Source: Hygrophila difformis (taxonomy: Eukaryota > Streptophyta > Magnoliopsida > Lamiales > Acanthaceae). From it: DNA of 64,000 nt. Shown one piece after another: positions 54,036 to 64,000 of this stretch. Both the position numbers and the translations under genes were made by a program. The number at the start of each line of letters is the position of its first letter. Within the stretch, counting starts at the first letter, position 1. The stretch lies in assembly GCA_030278955.1 (NCBI GenBank), contig JAOANR010000003.1, positions 23,761,227-23,825,226 of the forward strand. The letters are read 5' to 3'. The notes beneath the pieces are model-generated. The model was not told the origin of the DNA, did no database searches, and was given only the letters and a program-made list of their open reading frames with translations.

Positions 54036-56981
54036 TTATCTGGGCCCACTCAACTCCTGGCAGGACGACAATTGGATTTCCCACCCCGATGTCGATCTAT
54101 TATTGTAAATTCGGAAATTGGAACGCAACTTCTTCAGCTTATCGAGATTTTTTGCCTTGTTATTAATCCTATATTGCCTCCTCTCCCATCGACCATAATC
54201 CCAATCCAAAACATTAATTGTTGAAACATGGGCTAGCTTCCACTTGCTCCCATCTTTTTCTTTCTCTTCAAACAGTTTGTCCACAAATTCTGTTTTCATA
54301 TCAACCAAATGTACCTCTTCAAGATCACTCAAATGCTCCACTCCCGTAGGCAGCTCCATCATTGCTTCACATCTCCAAATCACCATCTTCTGGAGATGTG
54401 GCATGCATCCCTTCTCCATTTTCATCCCTCTCAATTTCTTCATATCTGTTATGTTCAATTCAGCCAGCCTTTGGAAACCACCAGCCTTGAAAACCAACCA
54501 TTCTCCTTCATAAGCAAACGACAATGAAAGAACTTTCAAATTCGGCAAACCTTGAAGATATTCAAGTGGATCTTCATCTTCACCTATTCTGCTCCATCCC
54601 AGCCTCAACTCCACAAGTGCATTCAGATATTGTATCCACTGTGGAACATGTTCCAGGCGTCCCCTTAACACAAGTAGTCGAAGATATTGAAGAGAGGTAG
54701 GAGGTAGGTAATAATCTAAATCTATTATCTCCTCTTCCCCACGTGAAGAAATGCTGAGTGCAGTCAAGTAAGGTACGTTCCCAAGGGAACACCAAAGCTC
54801 TTTTCCATCTTCCTTTTTTAGCCTTCTAATGCCCAATTTCCTCAGTTGTTTTAATCTCCCGATTTGTCTCACAACCTCCACGCCCTTCATACTTTCACTT
54901 GCATCTATCTGGTAAAGGCTTTTCAAATGCAATAATCGTCCAATGTCAAAATGAGCCTTGAAACATTTTACAAGATTAAATTCAACAGCACGATGAATGG
55001 GTTCGTGTGTATGCACCAAGAGATACTGTAACTTCTGAAGCAATTGAATTTCCAAGGGCAATACAGCTACTTTGCATCCCTTAAGATCCAATGTTTCCAA
55101 TTTTCGTAAATTTCCAATTGACTTTGGAATGATGGAGACATTTGTATTCCTTAGACTCAGGTACTTCAAGCAATATAATTTGAAAACCTCATTCGGTATT
55201 TCATCCAATCGAGCTCCTCGTAGGTCTAGCTCCTTTAGCATTCTGCAACCTCCGCATAGCACTTTATGTAATTTTGATTCCCATCCCAAACCATCCGAAC
55301 CAAAAAATAGAAGAGTACGAAGACATTTGTAATTGTTATTCTGCTCAGTGAGACTAATAAACTTATCATCAAGTGCCAGGCGTCGAATTTTAGAATTCCA
55401 TTGCATTTCTGCTTTACCTTCTCCCAATACCATGTTTTGCTCTGTTGCCTTTGAAATAAGATATTCGCGCACAAGATCATGCATACGAAATTTTCTTGGC
55501 CTTCCATCTTGATACCTCTCCACAAATTGAATGATACTTCTTTTGAAGAGCTCAATCAAGTACCCCTCTGCTACTTCTTCCATAGACTTCCCATGCTTTG
55601 CCTCCACAAATCCTTCTGCCATCCACAGTCGAACTATAGAACCTCTCTTGAACAAGTGATCTTCTGGAAAAATGCTCAAGTACAGAAGACAAGATTTGAG
55701 ATAATGTGGCAAGTCATAGTAACTAAGAGAGAGCACTTTTGACATCCTGGCAGTGGTAGAAATATCCCCTTGAATTGCAGGTCCCAAACCAAGGCTGAAC
55801 TCTCTCCATGCTTCAAAATCATTTCTCTTAGTAGCTAAGGCACCACCAATTACAACAATGGCTAGAGGCAATCCTTCACATCTCTTCAAAATATTTTCAG
55901 AAAATTCATTCAAATATTCTGGACATGATATCTCTCCGCGAAATACCTTTTTGTGAAATAATTCCTTTGCTTTGTGTGGCAGCAGTGGTTGCAACTCGTG
56001 AACATGACCACCACTCTCAGCACAAGCAGCTTCTGCTACTTCATTCAAGCGAGTGGTGATAATAATACAACCCCGACCATCAGTATTGCTTCTTGGAAAT
56101 GCATACCGGAGAGCTTCCCATACATTTGTGCTCCAAACATCATCTAGAACAATTATATAAGTTTTATGTCTAAGAATATCTTGTATAAAAAGTTTCATAT
56201 GAGCAACGGTCATGATCTGCAATGTTGAAGGTGGAGCTTGCTTCATCTCATCCAGCAATTTCGTAATCAAGTCAAGAAGAAGATTTTCGACTCTACATGT
56301 CTGTGAAACATTGATCCAGATACGATTATCAATGTTCCTCTTCACAGATGGATCATCGTACACCTTCTTCACAAGAGTGGATTTACCCAACCCTGCCATG
56401 CCCACCACTGAAATCACTTTAAGTGAATAATCAGCAGTTGGAAAAATCCACTCAAGCAGTTGTGTCTTTGGGATTTCAATACCCACCACATCAGCCTCTT
56501 CCAATAGTAGGGCATCGTCTCTACCATCATCACATTCGATATTCTTAGCACCACTGGAGCTCGATGATGCAAGAAGCACCTCATGGTTCTTTGTGAATGC
56601 GTTGTGTGCATTTTCTACTTTGAGTTTTAGTTGTTTGATTTCAGAAGCCATTTGATGTTTGGCCTTCAAACTTTTAATTGATGCATAAGTGTTTTTTATG
56701 CGGCCCATGATTCCATGAGAGGTACGATGGGAGAACCGAGCTATATGTCTCTCAAGAACATCTTCAACATCATAAGCAATTTCTCGTACTTGCCTCAACC
56801 ACTCTTTGAGATTGGGATCATTTTCTTCTTTTGCATCCGCAGCTCTAAGGGATGCTTTCATTTGCTCCAATTGATTGTGAATGAGTTGTGCTTCAACTCG
56901 AAGGCTTCCAAGCAGCCTTCTCTCCTCTCTTAACCATAATGATAACTGGTTCACCAAAAAGCATACTGCACTATACGCCAT
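54036..56981 (-). CDS. CC-NB-ARC-LRR disease-resistance protein (NLR)
   Basis: One coding exon of 981 codons. An Rx-type coiled-coil domain (1-~130) carries the EDVID-like YDVEDVLERH (70-79). NB-ARC follows: P-loop GMAGLGKST (194-202), kinase-2 IIVLDDVW (276-283), RNBS-B CIIITTR (305-311), GLPLA (370-374), RNBS-D CLLYLSIFPE (431-440) and MHD (500-502). LRRs run from about 550 to 940 (ELDLRGARLDEIP, YLSLRNTNVSIIP, LETLDLKGCKVAVLP). All nucleotide-binding motifs are intact, so it looks functional: an intracellular immune receptor that senses pathogen effectors directly or by way of host targets. The start has the usual MA..AV.FLV.QL opening of RPM1-type proteins. Length is typical. Confidence 0.97.
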   Translation of the reverse strand: MAYSAVCFLVNQLSLWLREERRLLGSLRVEAQLIHNQLEQMKASLRAADAKEENDPNLKEWLRQVREIAYDVEDVLERHIARFSHRTSHGIMGRIKNTYASIKSLKAKHQMASEIKQLKLKVENAHNAFTKNHEVLLASSSSSGAKNIECDDGRDDALLLEEADVVGIEIPKTQLLEWIFPTADYSLKVISVVGMAGLGKSTLVKKVYDDPSVKRNIDNRIWINVSQTCRVENLLLDLITKLLDEMKQAPPSTLQIMTVAHMKLFIQDILRHKTYIIVLDDVWSTNVWEALRYAFPRSNTDGRGCIIITTRLNEVAEAACAESGGHVHELQPLLPHKAKELFHKKVFRGEISCPEYLNEFSENILKRCEGLPLAIVVIGGALATKRNDFEAWREFSLGLGPAIQGDISTTARMSKVLSLSYYDLPHYLKSCLLYLSIFPEDHLFKRGSIVRLWMAEGFVEAKHGKSMEEVAEGYLIELFKRSIIQFVERYQDGRPRKFRMHDLVREYLISKATEQNMVLGEGKAEMQWNSKIRRLALDDKFISLTEQNNNYKCLRTLLFFGSDGLGWESKLHKVLCGGCRMLKELDLRGARLDEIPNEVFKLYCLKYLSLRNTNVSIIPKSIGNLRKLETLDLKGCKVAVLPLEIQLLQKLQYLLVHTHEPIHRAVEFNLVKCFKAHFDIGRLLHLKSLYQIDASESMKGVEVVRQIGRLKQLRKLGIRRLKKEDGKELWCSLGNVPYLTALSISSRGEEEIIDLDYYLPPTSLQYLRLLVLRGRLEHVPQWIQYLNALVELRLGWSRIGEDEDPLEYLQGLPNLKVLSLSFAYEGEWLVFKAGGFQRLAELNITDMKKLRGMKMEKGCMPHLQKMVIWRCEAMMELPTGVEHLSDLEEVHLVDMKTEFVDKLFEEKEKDGSKWKLAHVSTINVLDWDYGRWERRQYRINNKAKNLDKLKKLRSNFRIYNNRSTSGWEIQLSSCQELSGPR

Positions 56982-57500
56982 TTGCGTTGGGACTACTGTA
57001 AGGAAATTTACTACTGTTTAGACCATGACACGGAGGTTATGTGCGTTGAAATACTCCTACAGTGCAATGACCATTGACTGTTATTAATTGAGTTTTCGGT
57101 TTTTTCAAAATTAGAAGGCCCAGAACTCGCCTCCAATCTTGTTTATTTGAGTACATATCGTTCATTGACATCCCTGATTCCCTAGTATAGAATCTACAAT
57201 CGGAATAGATCCATCATAAAAATCATATTGAAAGTGTGACCCAAATCTATATTTAATTTCAACCATTCAATCTAAACTCCTTTATTTGTGGGCACAAATA
57301 CTTAACACCAGATTTTCAACAGCAACTCAACGCTATAATCAACTGAAAATAAATTCCGAACTTGTAACAAAAGAAAGCATACATATGCAAAGGATTGAAT
57401 AAAGAAAATAAAAATGAAAAAATTAGCATAGTTACCTTGGGAAAAACGATATGTTGTGGAACTCGATCGGTGAGAGCAAAAGATTGAATTATTTAAAGAT
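56982..57500 (-). promoter_or_regulatory. NLR 5'UTR with intron, and promoter side
   Basis: On the minus strand a splice acceptor CTTACAG ends at 56,996 and a donor CCCAAG|GTAACT lies at 57,436, giving a 440-bp intron in the 5'UTR, 14 bases before the ATG. The first, non-coding exon lies upstream of 57,436 on the minus strand. Such leader introns are common in this NLR class. Confidence 0.6.
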
Positions 57501-57661
57501 GCATATTAATCATGTGTATAGTAGAGGTGAAAATGGAAATGGAAGAGAAGGGTGAAGAAATTAAACAATAGAGAAGAAGTAATGTGAACAAAAGGAAAAG
57601 ACCTTAACCTGCATCATGGGCGGATGTATGTAAGTGCAAGGTGGTCAATTGACCCACATAG

Positions 57662-57666
<5 letters not shown>

Positions 57667-57698
<32 letters not shown>
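57667..57698. repeat. (TA)n microsatellite
   Basis: About 16 TA units just inside the left end of the hAT element. Confidence 0.9.
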
Positions 57699-57704
<6 letters not shown>

Positions 57705-58198
57705 AATTCTATTTTTTTTTAAAAAAAATTAATTATGATTTTATTTGTATCTTACCATGAGTGATTTGATAATATTGAGGAAGTTTTGACATAAATGATA
57801 GAAACAAAATTGAATTGCATACACATTTAGTTTTAATGATGTCCTTTTATTTTATCTTTGTGGCAAACATGATGTTGGTTATAATTGTAATTACGAATGA
57901 GTTAAATTTGATCTTATAGAGAAAAGAACAAGATTTTCTAAATACAATGTTCATGGTTGATGCAACTAAGAAAAATCTTCAAAATTTAAGAGGATGATCT
58001 GATCAAAAGAATTGTAGTATAATTTATGATCATGTATGAAGTGGTGATTCTTGATATAGATGTTATCGTAGAAACAAGTTCCTACAAGTGAATAATGCCC
58101 ATCATTTCTTAGTATAAGTATTTCTCTGTCTAATTGATTTACAATTGCAAGAGTTTGAAATTGGATTTAGTGGGTAAGTAAGGAATTACTTAATGTAT

Positions 58199-58905
58199 GG
58201 TTTTTGAATATTCATCGATTTTTATATTTTGATAAAAATAGATTGAGAAGACTTGTAGAGTTCTATCCTAAAGAATTTTTAGAAATGAAATATAAGTGTT
58301 TCGCTTGGGGTTAAGCCAATGACCTTTTTCTCCTCAAGGGATGCTATCGGAAAAGGATCAAACCGATTACGGGTCCGGATTAACAATAATGCGCCCAAAC
58401 TTGACTGAATATTCTTCAAATTAAATGGCAAACTGGAATACAACGGAGATTCTACCTGTTGTTAAGAAACAACGACGAATTCACCAAAAACAAGGAACCA
58501 AACTACCGGTTGCTAAGAAACAACGGCGGATTTGGAAAAAGTAACCGCTACAAGCTAAGCTAGAGTTTAGGAAAAACTGTAAAGGAAAGCTGTAAAGAAA
58601 GCAGTAAAGATAACAAAGAATTAAATTTGATAAAAGGAATTTGGGGGTTGGAGCCGAACTCTATCTTTCTCACCTCGGTTGTTTTAGTTTCGGCTGTTTT
58701 GGCTCTATTTCGGCCGAAATCCCCTGCCACTGTTTGGCTCTTTTCGTTCGTCCCTTTTGTTTATTATGGATCGTCGGCCTTATTGATTCTAAGCCCATTT
58801 TCTTTGAAAACTTTCTCTCTTGGCCCATGTTTTGTGGCCCAATTACTTCTCTTGCGGCCCACTATTTCACGTGGCCCCAACAATAAGGTTTTTGAATATT
58901 CATCG
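58199..58905. other. Segment bounded by a 19-bp direct repeat inside the hAT
   Basis: GGTTTTTGAATATTCATCG occurs at 58,199-58,217 and 58,887-58,905. The DNA between changes character to GC-richer text (58,300-58,885: AACTACCGGTTGCTAAGAAAC, TTTCGGCCGAAATCCCC) that is foreign to hAT. It is either an insertion with a long target duplication or the product of a repair event. Two related phrases, TGTTAAGAAACAACGACGAA and TGCTAAGAAACAACGGCGGA, repeat at 58,458 and 58,510. Confidence 0.5.
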
Positions 58906-58919
58906 GATAATTTAAATGT

Positions 58920-59217
58920 TGACATTCGAACTGATTAGAAATTTTGGAATGTGAAGCATTTAAAGGTGCTTTCCATCAAGCTTTCTAAGATAAAGAAGTA
59001 TGACACACATTTGAAAGTGTACTAGCTTTTGAAGTTAGTATTACTTCTTTCTTGGCAGAGATATGAGCTTTTTAGGATTTACTATAATAAAGATAAATTG
59101 TGGAATAGCACTAGAGATCGATTTCTGAATGATTCTTCGATTATTTTCATAGAACGTGATTTATTTATGAATGTTAGTATTGATGTTATTGTACAACAAT
59201 ACAAAAATATGTGATTC
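58920..59217 (+). pseudogene. hAT transposase C-terminal relic
   Basis: Reads through at least one stop: NVDIRTD, then LSKIKKYDTHLKVY, LLKLVLLLSWQRYELFR and the IERDLF..V block. This is the hAT C-terminal dimerisation pattern of zf-TTF type transposases. Beyond repair in this copy. Confidence 0.75.
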
Positions 59218-59469
59218 ATTGTGAACGATTTAACATTTTTATTGTTTTTACAATAATTATTATTGTATTAAAATTAGTTATATTAATTAACAAAACTGAC
59301 GTACCGAATTTAATTTCCTAGATCCGCCACTGACCTGCATTTGTCATCGTAGTTGGATCAAATTGTTGACTTGAAGACGTCTTTTTTACCTTAACCTGCA
59401 TTATAGTGGCTTATTTATATCAGTGGCAGCAGTTAAACGATGTATGACCGAAATGCCCTGTTATCCATT

Positions 59470-59640
59470 TCCAAATTAGAGTTTAATAATTAAAATAGGC
59501 TACTACAAGGGTCTATGTTTAATTTTAGGCCACTAGTTCCGAAAAAAAAAAATTTAGGCCACTACAAATTTCAATTATAAAAATAGGCCACAACAAGGTA
59601 TTGTCTTATAAAAATAGGCCAACTGAATTTTGAACATATT
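59470..59640. repeat. Short tandem (A)AATAGGCCAC repeats
   Basis: AAAATAGGCTACTACAAGG, TTTAGGCCACTAG, TTTAGGCCACTACAA, AAATAGGCCACAACAAGG and AAATAGGCCAAC occur at roughly 40-bp steps. Non-coding. Confidence 0.6.
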
Positions 59641-59667
59641 TTTTAACCCCATAAATTTTTACTACCT

Positions 59668-59850
59668 CCATATCAAGAAAGTGAAACACTTCACTTTTTG
59701 CTACTGTTCATTGTGTAACTTTAATTCAATTTTTTTTTTATCATAGTTATACAAGAAAAAGTATAGTCATGTGAGATTTTGTTAGATTCGTCTTATTTTG
59801 TAGTTTAATAATGTTATTTTTATAATTTTTACTTCTATACAATTTTACTT
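59668..59850. mobile_element. Truncated Stowaway-like MITE
   Basis: Left end CTACCTCCATATCAAG, then an interior (TTTTGCTACTGTTCATTG, TTAGATTCGTCTTATT) parallel to the MITE at 27,305. The right inverted repeat is missing: the sequence runs into TATATA repeats. Confidence 0.55.
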
Positions 59851-60355
59851 ATCTATATCTATATATATATACATATATATATACTATAGTCTAAATTCCC
59901 CCCACTTTTCCATCCCCTTTTTTCAACATCTCCACCAACTTTTATTCCCCAATTTCAACAATCATATATTCACTAAATCTATAATATATATAGATATATA
60001 TATATAAATCTAATTCAACTACCACATACAGTTTTAAATTATTTCCATTAAATACACATATTTGAATTGCCTATAAATACATCCCCTCATCTTTATTCGT
60101 TTCATTCATCTCTATTTAAAATCTCATATTTTACTATTTTTTTATTGCTTTAGATAATTTTTATTCATTTTTCTCTAATATAATGTTTATTCATATTTTG
60201 TTTTTTGTAGCATGTACTTGATTGACTCATGTGAATCGGTATGTATAAGTTTGTAGGATGTTTTATGAATACTTTTTTTCTATTTGTATTTTAGATTTTA
60301 TTTTTTTCGATTTTTTATATATCTCATGCTATTTTATGTCTTATGCTATTTTTAG
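59851..60355. other. AT-rich segment with a promoter-like stretch
   Basis: TA-rich to 59,890, then pyrimidine-rich DNA and a TATA-like CTATAAATAC at 60,071-60,080. TTTTTTGTAG (acceptor-like) ends near 60,210. The layout recalls 30,480-30,880. No coding exon is recognised. Confidence 0.4.
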
Positions 60356-60430
60356 ATTTCAGGAAGGATCGAGAGTCAAAGTCATGATTATGAGCTAGGG
60401 AGTGAGCAGTGTAGACGGATTTATTCAGAT

Positions 60431-60748
60431 ATGAAGGCGGTTGAGGATGCAATTGGAAAGGTGTTGGAAGAGAGAATGAAAGTAACACAAATGGGCCGAA
60501 AGAGAGGAAAGAAGCGAGTGGGAAAGGGTAGGGCTGTTAGGGTCAAAGAAACGGAGAATTTTAGGCTTTTAGGGGAGGAGTTCGCTCAACTGCAGTTTGC
60601 TACTATCAGGGCAAAAGAGGGAGTAAGATTAGTGGATTTTGAAGAAGCTGAGAGAGTTCTGGAGCTGGCAGGGAAACTTGGGCTGAGGCGGACTAAATCT
60701 AGGAAGTTGATGGCAGACATAGTGAGGAAGGAGTTGGAGCGGGTTTAG
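60431..60748 (+). CDS. Short basic ORF upstream of the LINE endonuclease
   Basis: 105 codons rich in Lys, Arg and Glu (RKRGKKRVGKGRAVRVKE; LELAGKLGLRRTKSRKLM), open upstream to about 60,355. It ends 38 bp before the endonuclease ATG. Probably the C-terminal tail of a truncated LINE ORF1 or linker; not recognised. Confidence 0.4.
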   Translation: MKAVEDAIGKVLEERMKVTQMGRKRGKKRVGKGRAVRVKETENFRLLGEEFAQLQFATIRAKEGVRLVDFEEAERVLELAGKLGLRRTKSRKLMADIVRKELERV

Positions 60749-60785
60749 ATTGTAACAGTGGTTTGTGTGAGGAAAATTAGTTAGG

Positions 60786-61766
60786 ATGCTGATAATTACA
60801 TGTAATCTAAGGGGATTGAATGGGGGGGTCAGGAAAAGGGCTGTGGCTCGGCTTTGCAAGAAATTGAAGCCTGTTGTGGTATGCTTCCAAGAGACGAAAA
60901 TGAGGGAGATTAAAGAAAGGTTGGTACATAGATTATGGGGCTCGAGAAATTGTCAGTTCTGTTTTCAGTCAGCGGTGGGGAGTTCGGGTGGGCTATTGGT
61001 AGTATGGGATGATAGTTGTGCGTCGTTCAGGGTTGTTGATCAAGGACATAATTATCTTTGGGTCAAGGGATCAATTCGAGGAGTGGAAGGGTTGGTGAAT
61101 ATTGTTTGCGTTCATGCCCCGAATGGTAGGAGGGAAAGGGCAGAGTTTTGGGAGTTTCTCTCCAACTATTGTGTCACAGGGAGTGAGGAGTTGTGGTGTG
61201 TTGCGGGGGATTTTAATGCGGTTTCAGCGGAGGGGGAGAGAGTGGGTGAGAGTGATGATAGGGGGTCGTTGAGAGATTTCCGAAAGTTCATTGATCAGGT
61301 GGCTTTGGTGGATTTACCGATGGAGGGGGGTCAATTTACTTGGTTTGGAAGGGGGGGTAGAGCGTGTAGTAGACTGGATAGATTCCTTTTATCGCCGGGC
61401 TGGTTGTGTAGGAGGGATGAGGTCACTCAGAGACGGTGTGATTCAGTTCTATCGGATCATTATCCGGTGAGTTTGGAATTTGGGGTGAGGGGGAGAGGGG
61501 GAATTGTACCATTTCGTTTTTATAATTACTGGATGGACTTAAAAGGTTTTGATGATATTGTTAAAAAAGCATGGGAGGAAAATCAGAATGGGAGTAGGAA
61601 TGACAGGGGGGATAATATCTTTGCGAAATTCAGAAACTTGAAAAAAATGATCCGTAGTTGGGATGGGTATGGGGAGAGGGGTTTAGAGGGCCGGTTCCAA
61701 CAGCTATTGGTCGAAATCAAGGAGCTAGAGGATCAGTTTCATGGGGGGATGTGGATGCTGGTGTGA
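60786..61766 (+). CDS. LINE ORF2, endonuclease part
   Basis: 326 codons. Exonuclease-endonuclease-phosphatase fold motifs in order: TCNLRGLNG, VVCFQETK (catalytic Glu), VCVHAPNG, CVAGDFNAV (Asp/Asn), FTWFGRGG, RLDRFL and SDHYPVSLE (catalytic His). This domain nicks target DNA for target-primed reverse transcription. The frame ends early at TGA 61,764-61,766 because of a frameshift in a G6 run (61,743-61,748). The RT continues in another frame, so the two parts are one ORF broken by a single indel. Confidence 0.9.
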   Translation: MLIITCNLRGLNGGVRKRAVARLCKKLKPVVVCFQETKMREIKERLVHRLWGSRNCQFCFQSAVGSSGGLLVVWDDSCASFRVVDQGHNYLWVKGSIRGVEGLVNIVCVHAPNGRRERAEFWEFLSNYCVTGSEELWCVAGDFNAVSAEGERVGESDDRGSLRDFRKFIDQVALVDLPMEGGQFTWFGRGGRACSRLDRFLLSPGWLCRRDEVTQRRCDSVLSDHYPVSLEFGVRGRGGIVPFRFYNYWMDLKGFDDIVKKAWEENQNGSRNDRGDNIFAKFRNLKKMIRSWDGYGERGLEGRFQQLLVEIKELEDQFHGGMWMLV

Positions 61767-64000
61767 GGAATGCCTGGGTGGAGAAAAAAGGGGAACTTAA
61801 GAGGATTATGTTGGCGGAGGAAAGGAGATGGGCTCAGAAGTCTCGGATAAGGTGGTTGAAGGAGGGTGATCAAAATACCCGCTTTTTTCATGCCATTACT
61901 GCTCTGCGCAGACGAAAGGGACATCTGGGGGTGATTAAAAGGGGTGGCAGAATATATGAAGGAACGGAAGTAATAAAGAAGATGGCTTTCGAACATTTTA
62001 AAGATAACTTTATTAAGAATGGTCAGGTCTGTTTTGATGTGGATGAACTGGGATGGTGTAGGCTGGCGGAGGAAGATAAAGCCTGGTTGGAAAGAGAGGT
62101 TTCGGAGGAAGAAATTCGGAGCGCGGTATGGAATTGCGATGGAAATCGGGCGCCGGGACCGGATGGCTTCAATTTTAGTTTTTTCAAACGTTACTGGGAA
62201 ATGGTCAAGGCGGATGTGCTCGAGGTCTTCAGGAGATTCCAGGATGATGGTAAATTACCTCGAGATGCCGGGAAGTCATTTATAGCACTTATACCTAAGG
62301 TGGACTGTCTGGAGGATTTTAGAGACTATCGTCCGATATCATTGGTCGGTAGTATTTATAAAATGATAACAAAGGTGATGGCGGGCAGACTCCAAGAAGT
62401 TTTACCAAGGCTAGTCGGTCAAACACAAATGGCGTTCATAAAGGGTCGACAAATTTTAGATGGGGTACTTGTGGCCTCAGAAGTGATACAAGCGACTCGA
62501 TCTTCAGGCAGACGTGGTTTTGTGATAAAGTTAGATATCGCGAAAGCATATGATAATGTGGAATGGGAAGTCTTGATTAATATTTTGAAGAGCACGGGAT
62601 TTGGTGCTAAGTGGATCGAATGGATTAAGGAATGCATCTCTTCAGCGTCGGCGGCTGTTCTTGTCAATGGATCCCCAACGAAATTTTTTAATTTGCAAAA
62701 AGGATTGCGGCAAGGAGATCCAATCTCTCCGTATTTGTTCGTTTTGGTGGCAGAAATTTTAAATAAATTAATGGAGAATGCGGTTGACAGGGGGCTGTTC
62801 CGAGGCTTGGCAGTAGGAGGGGGTGGTCCGGTCATCTCACATTTGCAATACGCGGATGATACAATTATCTTCTGTGAAGGCGAGTTGAATCAGATAATAT
62901 TGATCAAGAGAATGTTGCACTGTCTGGCACTTGCTACGGGATTAAGAATAAATTTTGGGAAGAGTAATGTGTATGGGATAAATTGTCCGGAGGAGGGGAT
63001 CAGGGAGGCATCTTCATTCCTGGGATGTAGCATTGGATCGTGGCCTATGACGTATCTTGGAATACCAGTTGGCGGCATGATGCACACCTCGTCTATATGG
63101 CAGCCTGTTCTGGATCGAATCGACAAGCGATTAGCTGGATGGAAAGGAAGAGTCCTATCACAGGCTGGACGATTATGTTTAATAAGGTCAGTATTGAATA
63201 GTCTACCAGTCTTCTTCCTTTCGATTTTTAAAATTCCGAGAGGAGTAGCCGACAGGCTCGAATTATTAAAAAGGAGATTTTTTTGGAATGATGATGTGGG
63301 GGTGAGAAAATTACATACTATTAATTGGGCAGAGATATGTCGACGCAGGGAGGATGGTGGTTTGGGCATTCGGGATACTCAGAATTTTAATTCGGCTCTT
63401 CTATTAAAATGGAAATGGCGTTTTGGAGTTGAAAATTCTCTATGGAAACAAGTAATAGATGCAAAATACTATGGGAAGTTAACACCATTGGTGCCGGAAG
63501 CCAGATCAGGTAGGACTCTTTGGGGGAGGATATGCAGCTCCTGGAACAATCTGGGAGCAGAGGGTGTGGGGAGAGGCTTTGTTATAAGGGTTGGGAATGG
63601 TGAAAGGACTAGATTTTGGGAGGATATTTGGGTGCCGGAGGGGATGACATTGAGGTGTTTGTTTCCTAGAATTCATGCCCTGGCAATCAATAAAGAGGGG
63701 AGAATTGCTGAGTGTGGGAGATGGGTGGGATTTGAGTGGGAGTGGAGCATAGAATTGCGACGACCTTTATTTGATTGGGAAGAGGAGATTTGGTTGAATT
63801 TGTTGATGGTTTTGGATAAGGTGCGGATGAACCGATATTTAGAAGATAGGGTGATTTGGACAAAGGAAAGTAAGGGGAACTTTTCAACAAGCTCATGTTG
63901 GAAACGGACTGGTGGAGGGATTGATGATGGAAATCAGGTGTTTTGGAAAGGGGTTTGGAAAATCAAAGTGCCAATGAAAGTTAAATTGCTAGTATGGAAA
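61749..64000 (+). pseudogene. LINE ORF2, reverse transcriptase part (open to window end)
   Basis: No stop from about 61,749 to 64,000, some 750 codons. It starts with WLKEGDQNTRFFHAITALRR, then RT: NRAPGPDGFNFSFFKRYW, FIALIPKVD, DYRPISLVGSIYKMI, FVIKLDIAKAYDNVEW, LRQGDPISPYLFVLV and the catalytic YADD (62,849-62,860). After the RT come WKGRVLSQAGR and GLGIRD, the start of the region before zf-RVT. The RT is intact; only the G-run frameshift at the endonuclease junction separates it from a start codon. Confidence 0.93.

Larger units (their letters stand above)
57615..59332 (+). mobile_element. Degenerate hAT element with perfect 8-bp TSD
   Basis: Flanked by ACCTGCAT at 57,607-57,614 and 59,333-59,340. 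The ends are imperfect inverted repeats: left CATGGGCGGATGTATG, right (minus strand) CAGTGGCGGATCTAGG. The 3' part keeps a decayed hAT dimerisation domain (LNDSSIIFIERDLFMNVSID, 59,100-59,215), and RLVEFYPKEFLEM-like text lies near 58,240-58,300. Most of the transposase is missing. Confidence 0.88.
60356..64000 (+). mobile_element. L1-type LINE, plus strand, cut by window edge
   Basis: Contains a short upstream frame, an apurinic-endonuclease-like domain and a long RT frame still open at 64,000. Sequence and frame differ from the minus-strand LINE at 4,354 (YADD rather than FADD box), so it is another family. The 5' end is not defined; ORF1 with its usual zinc finger is absent, so 5' truncation is likely. 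Confidence 0.88.

Overview
The window is nuclear DNA of a flowering plant. It holds (CCCTAAA)n telomere-type repeats, intron-bearing genes with GT..AG junctions, a CC-NB-ARC-LRR resistance gene, plant-type CACTA, Helitron, hAT, Stowaway, LINE and SINE elements, and an integrated plant pararetrovirus. The short-chain dehydrogenase and the NLR look like core-eudicot, possibly asterid (Lamiales), proteins; that placement is a weak inference. C-rich telomeric repeats at the left edge fit a position near the left end of a chromosome arm, or an interstitial telomeric block.

Layout. 1-2,050: telomere-like DNA, including a ~133-bp composite satellite, with a GC-rich block between two telomeric tracts. 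2,040-17,030: an AT-rich tandem-repeat field used as a landing site by three elements whose limits can be read from target-site duplications: a solo LTR (3,030-3,870), a 5'-truncated LINE on the minus strand (4,354-7,647) and a near-complete CACTA transposon (7,826-16,073) with TNP2-like and TNPA-like genes. 17,040-20,070: unassigned DNA, then a FIP1-like polyadenylation-factor gene copy on the minus strand. 20,550-25,100: a Helitron terminus, SINE and LINE tails, and an intact four-exon short-chain dehydrogenase gene. 25,160-38,332: Helitron territory with three further hairpin-CTAGT termini, a decayed and internally duplicated Helitron helicase, four Stowaway MITEs in the wider region, a ~605-bp tandem array and a captured gene fragment. 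38,890-~46,080: an endogenous pararetrovirus of nearly one genome length, with coat-protein, movement-protein, protease, RT and RNase H regions, a downstream ORF, a promoter and a poly(A) signal, broken by stops and frameshifts. 46,470-48,900: SINEs, one MITE, AT-rich spacer.

48,900-57,500 is the genic part: a complete EF-hand mitochondrial carrier gene (plus strand, four exons, 500 codons), two NB-ARC P-loop relics, and a full-length NLR gene (minus strand, 981 codons in one coding exon, with a probable 5'UTR intron). 57,615-59,332 is a decayed hAT element with a perfect 8-bp target duplication. 60,360 to the right edge is a second LINE (plus strand) with endonuclease and RT; the RT frame is still open at the last base.

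The host genes do not form a pathway. The calcium-regulated carrier, the SDR and the NLR are ordinary single-copy-style plant genes set among transposons. All exon limits were worked out by eye from splice signals, reading phase and family knowledge; no alignment was run.
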